Shown here one piece after another: positions 25,637 through 36,900 of a DNA stretch of 64,000 bases; the stretch's first letter is position 1; each line of letters begins with the position of its first letter. The stretch comes from Capsicum annuum (Eukaryota; Streptophyta; Magnoliopsida; Solanales; Solanaceae): assembly GCF_002878395.1 (NCBI RefSeq), contig NC_061115.1, forward strand, positions 156,035,941 through 156,099,940. The letters run 5' to 3'. A program made the position numbers and the translations under genes. Under the pieces are notes generated by a model. That model was not told the DNA's origin, did not search any database, and worked only from the letters and a program-made list of their open reading frames with translations.

Positions 25637-27119
25637 TGCCCAAAGCTTGTTTTAAATTCAACTTTTACTGAAGTTTATGTGATTCTCCATGAAATTCAAA
25701 TTAGGGTTTACACCTATTATTGTTCTTTACAAGTTTATGATATTCCCCATGATTTAGAAGTTGCATTCCATAGTTTTTTTCATATTTTCATGCATATTTC
25801 TGAAATTTCCAGATTTTATGATGAATTATAAATACTTATAATATCAACTAAGATAAAGAATCCACTTTGTTCATATAACTTGAGATTTAACCTTGTGCTA
25901 TTTTTGAAGTGAATTTCTTAAGATTTTGAGCATAAGAATGGGAGTAGTATTTAGCACCGAGATGGGTAAGTTACTACGATTTTATACCCCAGAACTATGT
26001 ACCACCGTAGGATTAAGATTATTACCACTTCTACGTGGATGACTCAGATTGTGATCACTTAAGATAAATTTTTTATTTTGATGGCAAGGGTACAACAACC
26101 CTACCTAACGGAGGCTAGACGTGGGACTCCATGGATGCTCACATGGTGTATGTCGGTTAGAAGAACCTCCCCAAAAGATGTTCCCTACTCTTAAAACAGT
26201 CTATTGACTTAAAGCCTTGAGACAAAAGCGTATGTTTTGAAAGCTATGGTTTTAAGATTCTTAAAGTCTTGAGATGAAGTATTTCCTTGCAGAAGAGTTT
26301 TAAAGTATTTTTCCTTGCTAACTAAAATAAAAGAAAAGAATAATAGAAAAGCTCTTAGAAAATTAAGTGTAAAGGCTTACAGTTTTACTCAGATTTTGCT
26401 TTATAGAAAGACAATAGTTACAGATTTCAGCTCTCAGATTTTAGATTCAAAAGTGAGCTCTTTTTACCCTTAGACCATATGATTTACAGACAGAAAATTA
26501 GCAAAGCTTTTAGAACTAAATGTTATGACTCACTAGATTTATAAAGTGTGATTTTCTATTCATGATTTTAGATTTCAGTATTTTAGATATTCTAGCTTAT
26601 GTGATTCATTTATATTTAGCATGAATTATTTTATAAATGATGATTGTGATATGATGTTTTACTTATGCATTTCACCCCCATATACTCAGTACATCCTCAA
26701 AGTACTGATCTACATATATGTGTATGTACTACATTGTCTCATAATGTAGGTATGAGTTGTAGCACGCATACCATATTCAGATAGTTTGCAGATCCAGCCA
26801 GCAGATGATGAGTCCTTCTACTTCGGGGACTTTAGTTAGATGTTATTAATGTACTTTATCTTTTTATTTATATGTATTGATTTGTGATAGTTAGATTTGC
26901 ATCCCAGCTATCTATAGTCAGTATAGTAGAGGCTTCAGAGATGTTAGTTAGAGTCAGTCATGTAAATTTAGTCCCTCTTTTCAGACTTTTTTTGAATGTA
27001 AAAGTTGTATTAATATTGTATTTTTTTTCAGATTCCTTCATTATTATGTTTCCGCACTGCAAACTCAGTTATTTTGTACATATTATGAGATGCTTAACAG
27101 TATGCCAGTTCATGGGTTA

Positions 27120-27145
27120 GCTTGGGATCACTTGTGGTCCTAAGC
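27120..27145 (+). other. Terminal 26-nt LTR hairpin, plus-strand solo LTR
   Basis: Stem GCTTGGGATCA, loop CTTG, stem TGGTCCTAAGC, followed by ACCGTGTG. Eleven pairs, two wobble. Confidence 0.7.
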
Positions 27146-27672
27146 ACCGTGTGATGTCTCGGAACAGATTTTTGGGGCGTTACATAAACATTGTGTAATA
27201 TTTTCTTTTCAAGAAAAAAATTTGCAAAATAGTTTTTCTTTCATAGTACATAAAAGATATTTTTCTTTTCTTACGTCATAATACTTTTTCTTTTTATATG
27301 AAATATGTACATTTTTAAGCATATCTTTTACTTAGTTTTCATAATAATAAGTTTGTTTATATACTTAATACACATAACCTTTATATTATTTTAAATATTT
27401 ATACTTCCTCCCTCATTGATTAATTTAGTCTAGCCGGGTACTACTTTTGTGGATTCTGAAGGGTACCTAACCCCTTTTCTTTGGAATAACTTGAACCCTT
27501 ACCTAGAATTTCAATTGATTTTCTGCATACTAAAAAACTTTAGTCATACATGTTAATAAATATGTTTCCTTATTCTTCTTTAAAAATTAGGTGGCAACTT
27601 TGTAGAAAATTTAATTCTTTTAGAGTTCAATAAGTCATGTTTGCTCAACCTTGATAAAAATAGGGCATGACA

Positions 27673-28850
27673 CTACCTTATCCCCATAGTTCGTGAAATG
27701 AAGCAACAGTACATGAAAATGTTTAAAGCATTTACGGACGAGACAAATGACACATTTATCGATGTTATAAAGGATCATCTGGAGGTGTGACTATTATTAC
27801 CTCATCGGAGGATGGTGAGGACGGGTATGATAATCGAGATTTGGGTGGAAATTCTGTTTCAAGGCTTGACACTTTTGATATGGGGACAAGTAAGTTGAGA
27901 GCATCGGGAAAGACACCGATGATTGAAAATTTGGAAGAGCATGAGTTTAGGATGGAAGAGGCGATGAAGGATATTTTTAATTTTTTTGAAAGAATAAGAG
28001 ATAAGGAGAGCAGAAAAGGAGAAGCAGAAGATGAAAGAAGAAGATGAAGGTAATGTCTTCTCTGTATATTAAAGAAGTTGCATATTTTATATAATCCATT
28101 TTACTTATAATAGAATCTATATCATTTTTTATTAACTAATAACATAGTTTATTATAAACAATAAATAATTGAAAATGCAAGTATGCGGGTCCAAAGTCAG
28201 CATTCATCAGTGAGGACTGTCTACGATGATGACAACATTAAAGATATGCTTCTTGTGGTAGAAGCTATGGAACAGGCCTCGATCAATAATAATGAGGTGA
28301 TGATGCCTGATGATGCAGTTGTTGTATAGAAGTAAAATCCGGATAAAGGCGATAAAGAAAAAAAAGAAGAAAAGAATGAAGAAGTTATTTATAAAAAACA
28401 AAACAAAGATAATGAATTAGTTCGTGTAGAGAATGATAACCATGATGAAAGCAGGCAGGATGAAGAAGATAAAAATGAAAAAATTATTTGTAAGGAAGAA
28501 AACAATAAAAAAGATAGAGAGAAAGCAGGAGTGAAAGAAGAAAAAGGTAAGAATACAACATGAGAAAATACAGAGAAAGAAGAAGAAGTAGAGAAAGAAG
28601 AAGGAGGGAAGATAGCAACAGTTGAGAACGAACAGAGAAAAGAAGAAGAAGAAGGAAATATGGAAGTAATAGAAAGAGAAGAACATAAAGAAGAAGAAGC
28701 AAAAATGATGCACCATTAAAAAAAGGTATTGCGGAGAAAGAAAAAGAAAATGCATTGATGAATATAGATAATTTTCTTAAGGAAGTTGTTGATAAAATCA
28801 ACAACATGCACGTGGAAGACAACAATTTTGAGGAATGACAAGACAATGTA
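27673..28850 (+). pseudogene. DUF1985-type gene, 3' part after the Tat insertion
   Basis: The exon interrupted at 11067 resumes here. Read from TAC at 27674 it encodes YLIPIVREMKQQYMKMFKAF and continues through a stop near 27789 to an acidic segment and GKTPMIENLEEHEFRMEEAM, ending at a donor AAG/GTAATG (28049). A following block from about 28182 (acceptor TGCAAG) encodes MRVQSQHSSVRTVYDDDNIK and then a long, very Glu/Lys-rich, low-complexity stretch to about 28840, broken by stops near 28327, 28561 and 28718. No Ulp1 peptidase triad is visible downstream. The minus-strand frames over 28417-28846 are only the complement of the GA-rich exon. Confidence 0.65.
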
Positions 28851-29229
28851 TAACTTTTATTTATGGGTGATGTTTATTCATGGAAGATAAGAGAAAATTA
28901 ACTTTTTTATTTTTCAGCTCTGGATGTGTAGAGGTGAATAATTTTATTTTCAAAACTGCTTTTATAGTTTATGATAAATATTTTACAATTTATATAATCA
29001 ATGTATCATTACTTTTACATAAATGTCATCATTGATTATAGACTCTGACTAAAAGGTAAAGCATATGTAGTACAATGTTGTGTAGTTGATGAATGAAAAA
29101 GGTAAATCATATATAATATAAGTAAAAAGTAGTCGATTAATAAATGAGACATATACATTCAATCTTACTACACCCCTATTACACCTTTTCAAAAAGCCAA
29201 AACTAATAGTAAACCATACACTATAATTT
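28851..29229. other. AT-rich spacer between two convergent gene remnants
   Basis: No coding sequence is supported. A short direct duplication containing ACACTATAATTTTTATGCCC occurs at about 29218-29262, at the border with the next remnant. Confidence 0.4.
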
Positions 29230-29712
29230 TTATGCCCCATACACTATAATTTTTATGCCCTTCTCTTTTTCTTCAGCCATAACCAACCTATGCTTAATTT
29301 TATCCCTCTCAATTTTGACGTCTTTCAACAATCCTTTTAAGTGATCAATCTTGTGTTCCGATTCTCTATATAATATCATAAGAAGATCCTTATTTTCTTC
29401 AGATTCTATAAGCCTTTCCAATATTTCAAACTTTAAAATCCCTTGAAATTTTAATTCCTTAGAACGAAAGCAATCCACTTGAAATAAGAGCATCCATCAT
29501 TATCCTAAAATAACGATGATAAATTAGTAAATTGTATTATGTGATGAATAAAATTAAATTTTTATTTAAACAAAAACACACCTTTCAACTGCATAGTTGT
29601 AGAATTTTTTACCTGGATTCTTATCGGTTAGTGATGTCTTAAAAATAGCGAGATTACCACAATGAAAACTAAGTACTTTTTGATGTTTAATATGACTGCG
29701 ACATTGTTATTG
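29230..29712 (-). pseudogene. GRF-type zinc-finger/coiled-coil gene remnant
   Basis: On the minus strand an exon-like block (about 29712-29586) encodes HCGNLAIFKTSLTDKNPGKK with FYNY after it, ending at a donor AAG/GTGTGT. After an intron of about 70 bp (acceptor ATTTTAG) the next block begins DNDGCSYFKWIAFVLRN near 29515. This matches the GRF zinc-finger pattern (C-G, then T-S-x-T-x-x-N-P-G-x-x-F, then C-x-F-x-W). A frameshift follows, and another frame encodes a charged helical segment (for example LIESEENKDLLMILYRESEH and IERDKIKHRLVMAEEKEKG) ending near 29233. GRF fingers bind nucleic acid in known plant and animal proteins; here two expected metal ligands are not clear. It converges on the DUF1985 remnant and could be cargo of the same old transposon. 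Confidence 0.55.
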
Positions 29713-29910
29713 TTGAAGAAAAATAAGAAAGTGATGAATAAATGAACATGGAGGAGTTCACAAAGGTCCCTTTTATTTATATAGTAGGGCTACCAAAAAC
29801 TGACTGTTGGAAAATTATACCTTTTTACTGTTGGTAAAGGATCAGACTATTGGGAGAAATTCAAATGGTTTATCATTTACTTCAAAGGGTCTATAAAGAA
29901 TGTTTGTCTT
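29713..29910. other. Spacer left of the foldback
   Basis: AT-rich sequence with no supported feature. It may include upstream sequence of the GRF remnant. Confidence 0.3.
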
Positions 29911-31346
29911 CTATAATCAACTACGCAAAATATTTGTTATATACTAATGTCCTTGTTGATGATTTAGTTTATAGACTTATTATCAATTTAAACGCTAGTC
30001 GATTCTCATTCTACGAAATGGTCTATGCTCAACTTACTGTATATATGGATAGTTTACAATAATGACACAAAAAGAGAAATTAAATAAAATAAAATTAAAG
30101 TATGTCAATTAACACCATTCAAACATTGTAAAATAATTTAGATACATCAATTGTGACACCCAATCACTTTTGAACATGATCAAGTGTTATCTAAGGCATG
30201 TTATAGTCATAGATCATTGATATGGGACCAAAAAAGAGGAGAAATAAATTAAATTAAATTAAATTAATATAAATATGAATCATCCAAGCACTAAAGAACA
30301 ACTACATATCATGATATGAGATTAGACGTGTGTAATAAGCATAAGGAAGAGTGATGGTTATCACTTGTGGGTGTTCTTGGGACAAGTAATGGCTGAGAAC
30401 AAGAAGTCCTTCTTAATGAAGACTTTTGTTATGAGTAATTGGTTGTTACTACCATTGCTCTCCCTTATACTCATTTGATCGATTGTCCAATTATTTCTAC
30501 TCTCATATTATTATATTTAGTCACTTTACATTGTGTGAATGATGTTTATTTTATTTCTTATTTTTTCAATCTCATCTCCTTTGAAAATAGACTCAATTAG
30601 TCAATACATGACTATTAATATAATCTAGTATAGATAAAAATATTTATCTATAATATGTGCAAGATACCATCATAGTTCTATTGACAAGTAAGATGGGATT
30701 AAAAAGGAATAAATTAAATTAAATTAAATAAATAAACATCATTCACGCAATGTAAAGTGACTAAATATCATGATATGAAAGTACAAAAAAATTGGACACT
30801 CAATAAAATGAATATAAGGAAGGACAATGGTAGTAACAACCAATTACTTAGAACAAGCATCTGCATCTTGTTCTCAAACATTACCTGTCCCATGAACACC
30901 CACAAGTGAAAATCATCACTCTTCCTTATGCTCATTGTACACCTCTAATATCATGTTATGATATGTAGTTGTTCTTTAGTGCTTGGAAGATTCATATTTA
31001 TTTTATTTTATTTTAATTTATTTTATTACTCTCCCTTTTTAGTCCCATATCAATGATCTATGACTATAGCGTGCCTTCGATAACACTTGATCACGCTCAA
31101 AAGTGATTGGGTGTCACAATTGATGTATCTAAATTACTTTACAATGTTTGAATGGTTTTAATTGACATATTTTAATTTTATTTATTTAATTTCTGTTTTT
31201 TTGTTATTATTTTAAACTATCCATGTATTTAGTAAGTTAAGCATAGACCATTTCATAGGTTGATAATCAACCAGCATTTAAATTGATAATAAGTCTATAA
31301 ACTGAATAATCAATAAACACATCAGTATATAATTCATATTTCGCGT
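29911..31346. repeat. Large foldback (inverted repeat) element, right arm interrupted
   Basis: The left arm (about 29911-30600) is matched in inverted orientation by the right arm (about 30668-31346), with a spacer of about 70 bp. Examples: TTAGTCACTTTACATTG (about 30517) against CAATGTAAAGTGACTAAA (about 30748), and GTGACACCCAATCACTTTTG (about 30152) against CAAAAGTGATTGGGTGTCAC (about 31098). Each arm contains two oppositely oriented copies of a subunit with AATTAAATTAAATTAAAT, so the region is four alternating units. The right arm continues after element B at about 40966-40977 (AGTCGATTATA against TATAATCAACT at 29912-29922), showing that the foldback is older than B. No transposase is seen. 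Confidence 0.85.
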
Positions 31347-33760
31347 TGTAATACCCCAAAAAAATTTTCATTGAAATTTTGTGCATAAACGTGTTAGGTT
31401 CTATCTTATAGAATGAATTATAAATTTTTCGTGCGGAATGTCTTAGATTATGACCCACCATTGCGTAGAGTATCAAATAAGATTTACAATGATATGCGGA
31501 TCATCCAAAATGTACACCCGAGCGATGAGTTATGAACATTCCAATCGAACCTTGAATAGTAGTGAACAGTAAAACCTGCAGGAAAAAGTACTGAGGCCTG
31601 ACGTATTTTTACTCCAACTTTAAACAATCATAACTCCTTGTACATAATAATATGGGTGATCTAATATATATCAATGGAAAGATCTGTGAGTCCTATTTCC
31701 AATGAAATTGGTTTCATCCAATTTGTCTATCGGAGCAAAAAGTTATGGTCGATCTACTTCAGTCTATCAAAAGCAATTTTTTGGGTCAATTTCAAACGAT
31801 CATAACTCTGCATACACAATGATCTGGGTGAGATACTATATATCAACAGAAATATATGAGAGTCCTCTTTCTAATCAAATTGGTTTCATCCAATTTGAAT
31901 ATCGAAGTAAAACGTTATGGTTGATCTACTTCAGACTATCAAAACAGTCCACCAAAGGACAAATTCGAGAATTTTTTTGATTTTTAGGGGAGTTCTGGTC
32001 ATTCCCCCTCACCCAAAATCTGTCCAAACCCTATATTAAAGCCTATTAGAAGTATTATATGTTATATTTCATTAAATTCCCTCAAAAAAAAACCCTAAGC
32101 TCCTACATCCAACTTCAAGAACCTCCAAAGTTCACCATTAATTCTGCAAATTTATTCAAGATTCCAAGTTCCTAGTTCAAGAACTCCAAGAACCATCATT
32201 CAAAGGCACAATTAACATCTCAAAAATGAGTATCGATCTAAAGTTCATCATTCAAGGTATGTGGGGTTTTTCAACAAGAACTCTCTTTTGTTCTTGTGCC
32301 CCAAATTAATTTTCTTTACAAAGGCATGATTTTTATTTCATTTTTACGAATTTGAAGCATGAACCCATATCTTATGATGATTATTATAAAATCTTGATGT
32401 TTATGATTTTAAAAGATGAATTTACATGTGTGGAGATATAAAGCATGAATCTTGAATGATATTTATCATGATTTTGATATTTGGGTCTTGAATCCCCATT
32501 GGAAATTATGTTTTTTGGAGAAAGTTTGTGTTATAAGCACGTTGATGTTGAATATTTGAGATATTTTGAATGATTTGACCTTTTGGTCTTAGTGGAGTTG
32601 TTTTGAACTCGAGTGTAAAGAAAATTCACAGCGTGGTTGATTTATATAGATGGGAAGCATGATGGCTCCCGATGTATATTTATATATTACTGCAATTGTT
32701 TTGTTAAGGATTGTCTTTGAAATGATCTGAGCTAAGTTTGGAAGAAATCTTTAGCACCGAATGGGAGGTATAAAGCGACCTTACTTTCGTAGAACTACGT
32801 GCCCCCGTAGGAGTGAGCCTAAGGCTAATTTATATAGTGATCACTAGTTTGTGTGGATTTGATATCAATATTCCTACTCCGATGGAAAGGATAGAACGGC
32901 TCTCCACAACGTGGGTTGTACGTTAGACTCCATGTAGCTCACATGGTTTATGTAGGTTATAGGATCTCCCAGTATATGTGTTTCCTTGTGTCTATGGTGA
33001 ATGGTGAAGTGATTTGAAAGTGGAATTATGAAAGTTATTTTTTCAAAAGATTTAAATGATATTTACATTATGAGAATTGATATTCTTGATGAACTGAAAG
33101 TGATCGACAAATTATATGATGACTCACATGTGTTATTGTACTTATTTCATCCTCTCAGGATTATGATGATTTTCTTCGGGCTATGTGAGTCTTTTATACA
33201 TCCTGCATATTTCTTATAAATATTTATAATGATAATGTTTATACAACTGCATACACCCACATATACTCGGTCCCTTTCTATGGTACTGACCCACATCTTC
33301 GGATGTGGGCTGCATTTTCTCGAAATGTAGATTTAGGTGCTCCATTCTAGGTTCGATTGTGATTTTTCAGGCACGCTATTCTATATCCTCTATTGTGGTG
33401 AGTCCTCATATTCTGAGAACGTGATGTCTGATGTTGGTGTCACAGAATTATTTACATTTGATAATTGAGTATGAGTCCGTTGGGGCATGTTTCAATGGCT
33501 CGCTAATTTTATTGATTTTCTTAGAGGCTTGCCAGACTAGTATAGATGTTGGGAGTTGACTAATAAGTCGTATTTTGTTATCTTTCTAAAATTCTTTTAT
33601 TCTTGGATGATGATAACTCTATTGATATTTGAGGGTTATTTATAGAAACCCCATTGATTTGTGTTAAACTGAATGAAAATGGCTCAAAAGGTTAGCTTGG
33701 GGCTACTCGTAGCCTCAAGCACCGTGTGATGCTCTGAGACCCATTTTCCGGGGCGTTACA
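31347..33760 (+). repeat. 5' LTR of chromovirus B (2414 bp)
   Basis: Starts TGTAATACCCC and ends GGGGCGTTACA. It contains two copies of a roughly 172-bp unit (about 31600-31945). A TATA-like ATATTAAA at about 32033 precedes an A-rich stretch with AAACCCTAAGCTCC. Further on are an AAGGTATGTGGGG motif near 32255, a hairpin at 32275-32296, and the terminal 26-nt hairpin at 33695-33720. Confidence 0.96.
33695..33720 (+). other. Terminal 26-nt LTR hairpin, chromovirus B 5' LTR
   Basis: Stem GCTTGGGGCTA, loop CTCG, stem TAGCCTCAAGC, followed by ACCGTGTG. The same structure is at 40895-40920 in the 3' LTR, with loop CTCA. Confidence 0.7.
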
Positions 33761-33764
33761 AACT

Positions 33765-33776
33765 TGGTATCAAAGC
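33765..33776 (+). promoter_or_regulatory. Primer binding site (tRNA-iMet) of chromovirus B
   Basis: TGGTATCAAAGC begins four bases after the 5' LTR; it has one G-to-A change from the canonical TGGTATCAGAGC. Confidence 0.92.
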
Positions 33777-33973
33777 CTAAGGTTTTAAGGTGTCCTAGGG
33801 AGTCTGACAAGCCACGTTAAGTAGAGTCTTGATCATTGGTTTGTAGTACACCACATCTATGAGCAAGAGGCTACAAGACGTTTTAGGAAAAAGTGTGATT
33901 CTTTCTTTCAGAAGTCTATCATGCTTAAAGTGTCTCTCTCTACTATTGATTTGTGCTCTTTTCTTTCAAAAAT

Positions 33974-36900
33974 ATGCCTCCACGTTGAGCGAGAAGAAAT
34001 AATGATGGTCAACAACCTTAACCCGCTGACCCATTAAATGAAAATGTGTCTCATACTGAATTTTGGGCAACCTTTCTGGCGCTGGCCCAAGCTGTTACTG
34101 CAAATATTCAGGCCAACCCGACCCCAGCTCCACAGCAGCAGGGAAGTGATTCAGCTGCTGCCAGGATCTATGACTTCATGTGGATAAATCTATTGGAATT
34201 CTATGGGTCTAAGTCTGATGAGGATCCACGGTAGTTTTTAGAGGAGGTGCAAAAAATTACACAGGTGATGTATGTATTTAAGGAACGTAGTGTGGATTTG
34301 GCTGCGTATAAGTTGAAAGAACTTGCTTATGACTGGGTTGTTTCTTGGAGGAAAGGTAGAGGTGAGGGAGCTATCCCTACAACTTGGTAAGAGTTCCAAG
34401 ATGCATTCCTAGATAAGTTTTTTCTTTTGGAGATGAGGGAGGCGAAGGTGGAAGATTTTATGAACCTGCAACAGGGCTCTATGACTGTTAGGGAGTACTG
34501 TCTAAAGTTTAATCAGTTGGCTAAGTATGCTTCTAACTTAGTGGCTGATAATCGGGCTAATATTAGTAAGTTTTTTACTAGAGTGTCTAGTTATGTGGTT
34601 AAGGAGTGTAGGTCTGCTATGCTGAATAATAAGATGAATCTTTCTAAGATGATGACTCATGCCCAATAGATTAAGGCAGATAAGATTAAGGAAAGAGATA
34701 GAATGAGAGGGAATAAGAGAGCTAGGTTCGAGCAGCACGGACAGGGTCAGACTAGATCGTAGGGAGGGAGTCTCCCTCAGTATTAAGATCGTTCATCTAT
34801 GCCAGCACCGTCATCTACTAGTGCTTCCGTGCCTAGAGGTAGGCAGGAGCAAGGTAGTAGGTCATATGCATACAGGTCCCAGTACAGTGCTAGCAGTATG
34901 CCAAATTATCCCCTGTGTCCTAAGTGTGGTAGGGCTCATTCGGGTGAGTGTTGGGGTGAGAAGAGGGGTTATTTTTTGTGTGGTTACATGGGTTACAGAG
35001 TTAGAGATTGTCTACAGGATGGACAAGGGCATCGTGACTATCGCCCTCAGACCCAGACTCAGACTGTTAGTGCTCCAGTTCCAGCGACTCACCCAGCCCC
35101 AGCTCAGGGCGCCTCTTCTTGCAATGTTGGTGGGCAGCGCCAGAATAGATTTGATGCTTTATCATACCGCCAGGAACAGGAGAACTCTCCCGATGTTGTT
35201 ACTAGTATGCTTCGTATATTTCAGTTTGGTGTGTATGCTTTGTTGGATCCTGGATCCAGTTTCTCATATGTTACTCCTTTGATTGCTGTGAATTTTGAAA
35301 TGAGTTCTGAGATTATTCCTAAGCCTATCCTAGTTTCTACCCCAGTGGGTGATTCGATTGTTGCCCAGAAAGTGTATAAAAAGTGTCCTGTTACCATTCT
35401 TTATAGAGTTTTGTTGGCTGATCTGATTGAGTTAGACATGGTAGATTTTGATGTGATTTTGGGTATGGAATGGTTGTATTCTTCTTATGCCTCTATTGAT
35501 TGTCGGACCCGAGTAGTCAAGTTTCAGTTTTCGGGTGCATCTATTTTTGAGTAGTCTGAGAATTTTGTGTCACCCAAGAGTCATTTTATCTCTTACCTCA
35601 AAGCTAGAAAGCTTATTTCCAAGGGGTGTATTTACCATTTGGTTAGAGTAAAAGACATAAGTCTGAGACTTCAACTCTCCAGTCTGTTAACGTCGTTAAT
35701 GAGTTTTCTGATGTCTTTCCGGATGGTCTCCCAGGGATACCTCCTGATAGAGAGATAGAGTCCGGGATTGATCTTCTTCCCGATACTCATCCCATTTCTA
35801 TTCCTCCTTACTGTATGGCCCCTACAGAACTTAAAGAGTTGAAAGAGCAACTCAAAGATCTACTAGATAAGGGTTTCATAAGGCCCAGTGTTTCTCCTTG
35901 GGGTGCTCCTGTGTTGTTTGTGAGAAAGAAAGATGTCTCTTTGCGTATGTGTATTGATTACCGCCAACTGAATAAAGTCACCGTAAAAAATAAGTACCCC
36001 CTTCCGAGAATAGATGATTTGTTTGACCAATTGCAAGGTGAAAGTTATTTATCAAAGATAGACCTTCGTTCCGGCTATCATAACTCAAAGTTAGGGAGTG
36101 TGACATCCCGAAAATCACTTTTTGAACTCGTTATGGATATTTTGAGTTTCTTGTTATGTCTTTTGGGTTAACTAATGCCCTAGAAGCTTTCATGGACCTC
36201 ATGAATCGAGTGTTTAGACCATATCTTGATATGTTTGTCATAGTGTTCATCGATGATATACTGGTGTACTCCTGTAGTGAGGATGAACATTCTGATCATC
36301 TTCGAACTGTCTTGCAAACCTTTAAAGATCACAAGTTGTTGGCCAAGTTCAGTAAGTATGAGTTTTGGCTAAGGTCAGTTGCTTTTCTGGGTCATATCAT
36401 TTCTTTCGAGGGTATTAGAGTTGATCCCCAAAAGACCAAAGCTGTTAGAAATTGGCCTAGACCTATTTCTCCGACTGATATCCAAAGTTTCTTGGGTTTA
36501 GCTGGCTATTAACACCGTTTTGTTGAGGGTTTATCCTTTATAGCATCTCCTATGACTCGGTTGACCCAAAAGAAAGTAAAGTTCTTGTGGTTCGAATCTT
36601 GTGAGAAGAGTTTTCAGGAGTTGAAGACTCGACTCACTTCAGCCCCTGTTTTGACTTTGCCTGATGGTGTTGATGATTTTGTGGTGTACTGTGATACTTT
36701 AAGAGTTGGGTTGGGTTGCGTTTTGATGTAGAAGGGTAAGGTGATAGCTTATGCTTTTAGACAGTTGAAATCCCATGAGAAAAATTACCCCACCTATGAC
36801 CTTGAGTTGGCTGCTGTTGTGTTTGCTTTGAAAATCTGGAGACACTATTTGTGTGGTGTCTATGTTGATGTTTTTACTGATCATAAGAGTCTGACGTATG

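Larger units (their letters stand above)
24787..27184 (+). mobile_element. Solo LTR of a chromovirus-type element (2398 bp), perfect TSD
   Basis: Starts TGTAATACCCC and ends GGGGCGTTACA, flanked by a perfect TAAAC duplication (24782-24786 and 27185-27189). The left Tat LTR has the empty site (ATAATAAACATTG near 17030). It contains GC-rich repeated motifs in its U3-like part (25010-25265), a GAGGTATGTGGGG motif near 25595, a hairpin at 25614-25636, and the terminal 26-nt hairpin at 27120-27145. Confidence 0.95.
11068..27672 (+). mobile_element. Non-autonomous Tat/Ogre-lineage LTR retrotransposon with nested insertions
   Basis: The LTRs start TGTTGACNCYCAATTTTG and end GGGCAAGATA or GGGCATGACA. 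The left LTR is followed by a tRNA-Arg-type primer site, the right LTR is preceded by a purine tract, and the interior (17519-22275) has no gag or pol. Flanks are GTATC (11063-11067) and CTACC (27673-27677). They differ by two bases but correspond to the same codon region of the broken host exon, so they are best read as a decayed 5-bp target duplication. After removal of nested inserts both LTRs are close to 3.0 kb. The LTR start and PBS type match the Tat/Ogre lineage (family knowledge); lack of coding capacity makes it a dependent, LARD-like element. Confidence 0.85.
22276..27672 (+). repeat. Right (3') LTR of the Tat-type element, with one insert
   Basis: Starts TGTTGACTCCCAATTTTG and ends GGGCATGACA. 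It is interrupted by a plus-strand solo LTR at 24787-27184; without it the LTR is about 2.99 kb and collinear with the left copy after removal of that copy's inserts. The approximately 104-bp internal tandem repeat is present at about 23800-24290 (five units). Confidence 0.87.

Noticed and set aside
11063..27677. Possibility that the two DUF1985 gene parts are unrelated and the Tat element lies between genes
   Set aside because: The codons on both sides of the insertion overlap through the 5-bp flanks and continue in one frame, which would be unlikely by chance.
28417..28846. Two overlapping minus-strand frames rich in Phe, Leu and Ser that look like membrane proteins
   Set aside because: They are the complement of the GA-rich Glu/Lys exon of the DUF1985-type gene; no start context or homology supports them.
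34821..35282. A 153-residue plus-strand frame in the gag region of chromovirus B (and its counterpart at 4905-5366 in A)
   Set aside because: It overlaps the true gag/protease frame, and its similarity in A and B simply follows from shared DNA. The other frame has the zinc finger and protease motifs.
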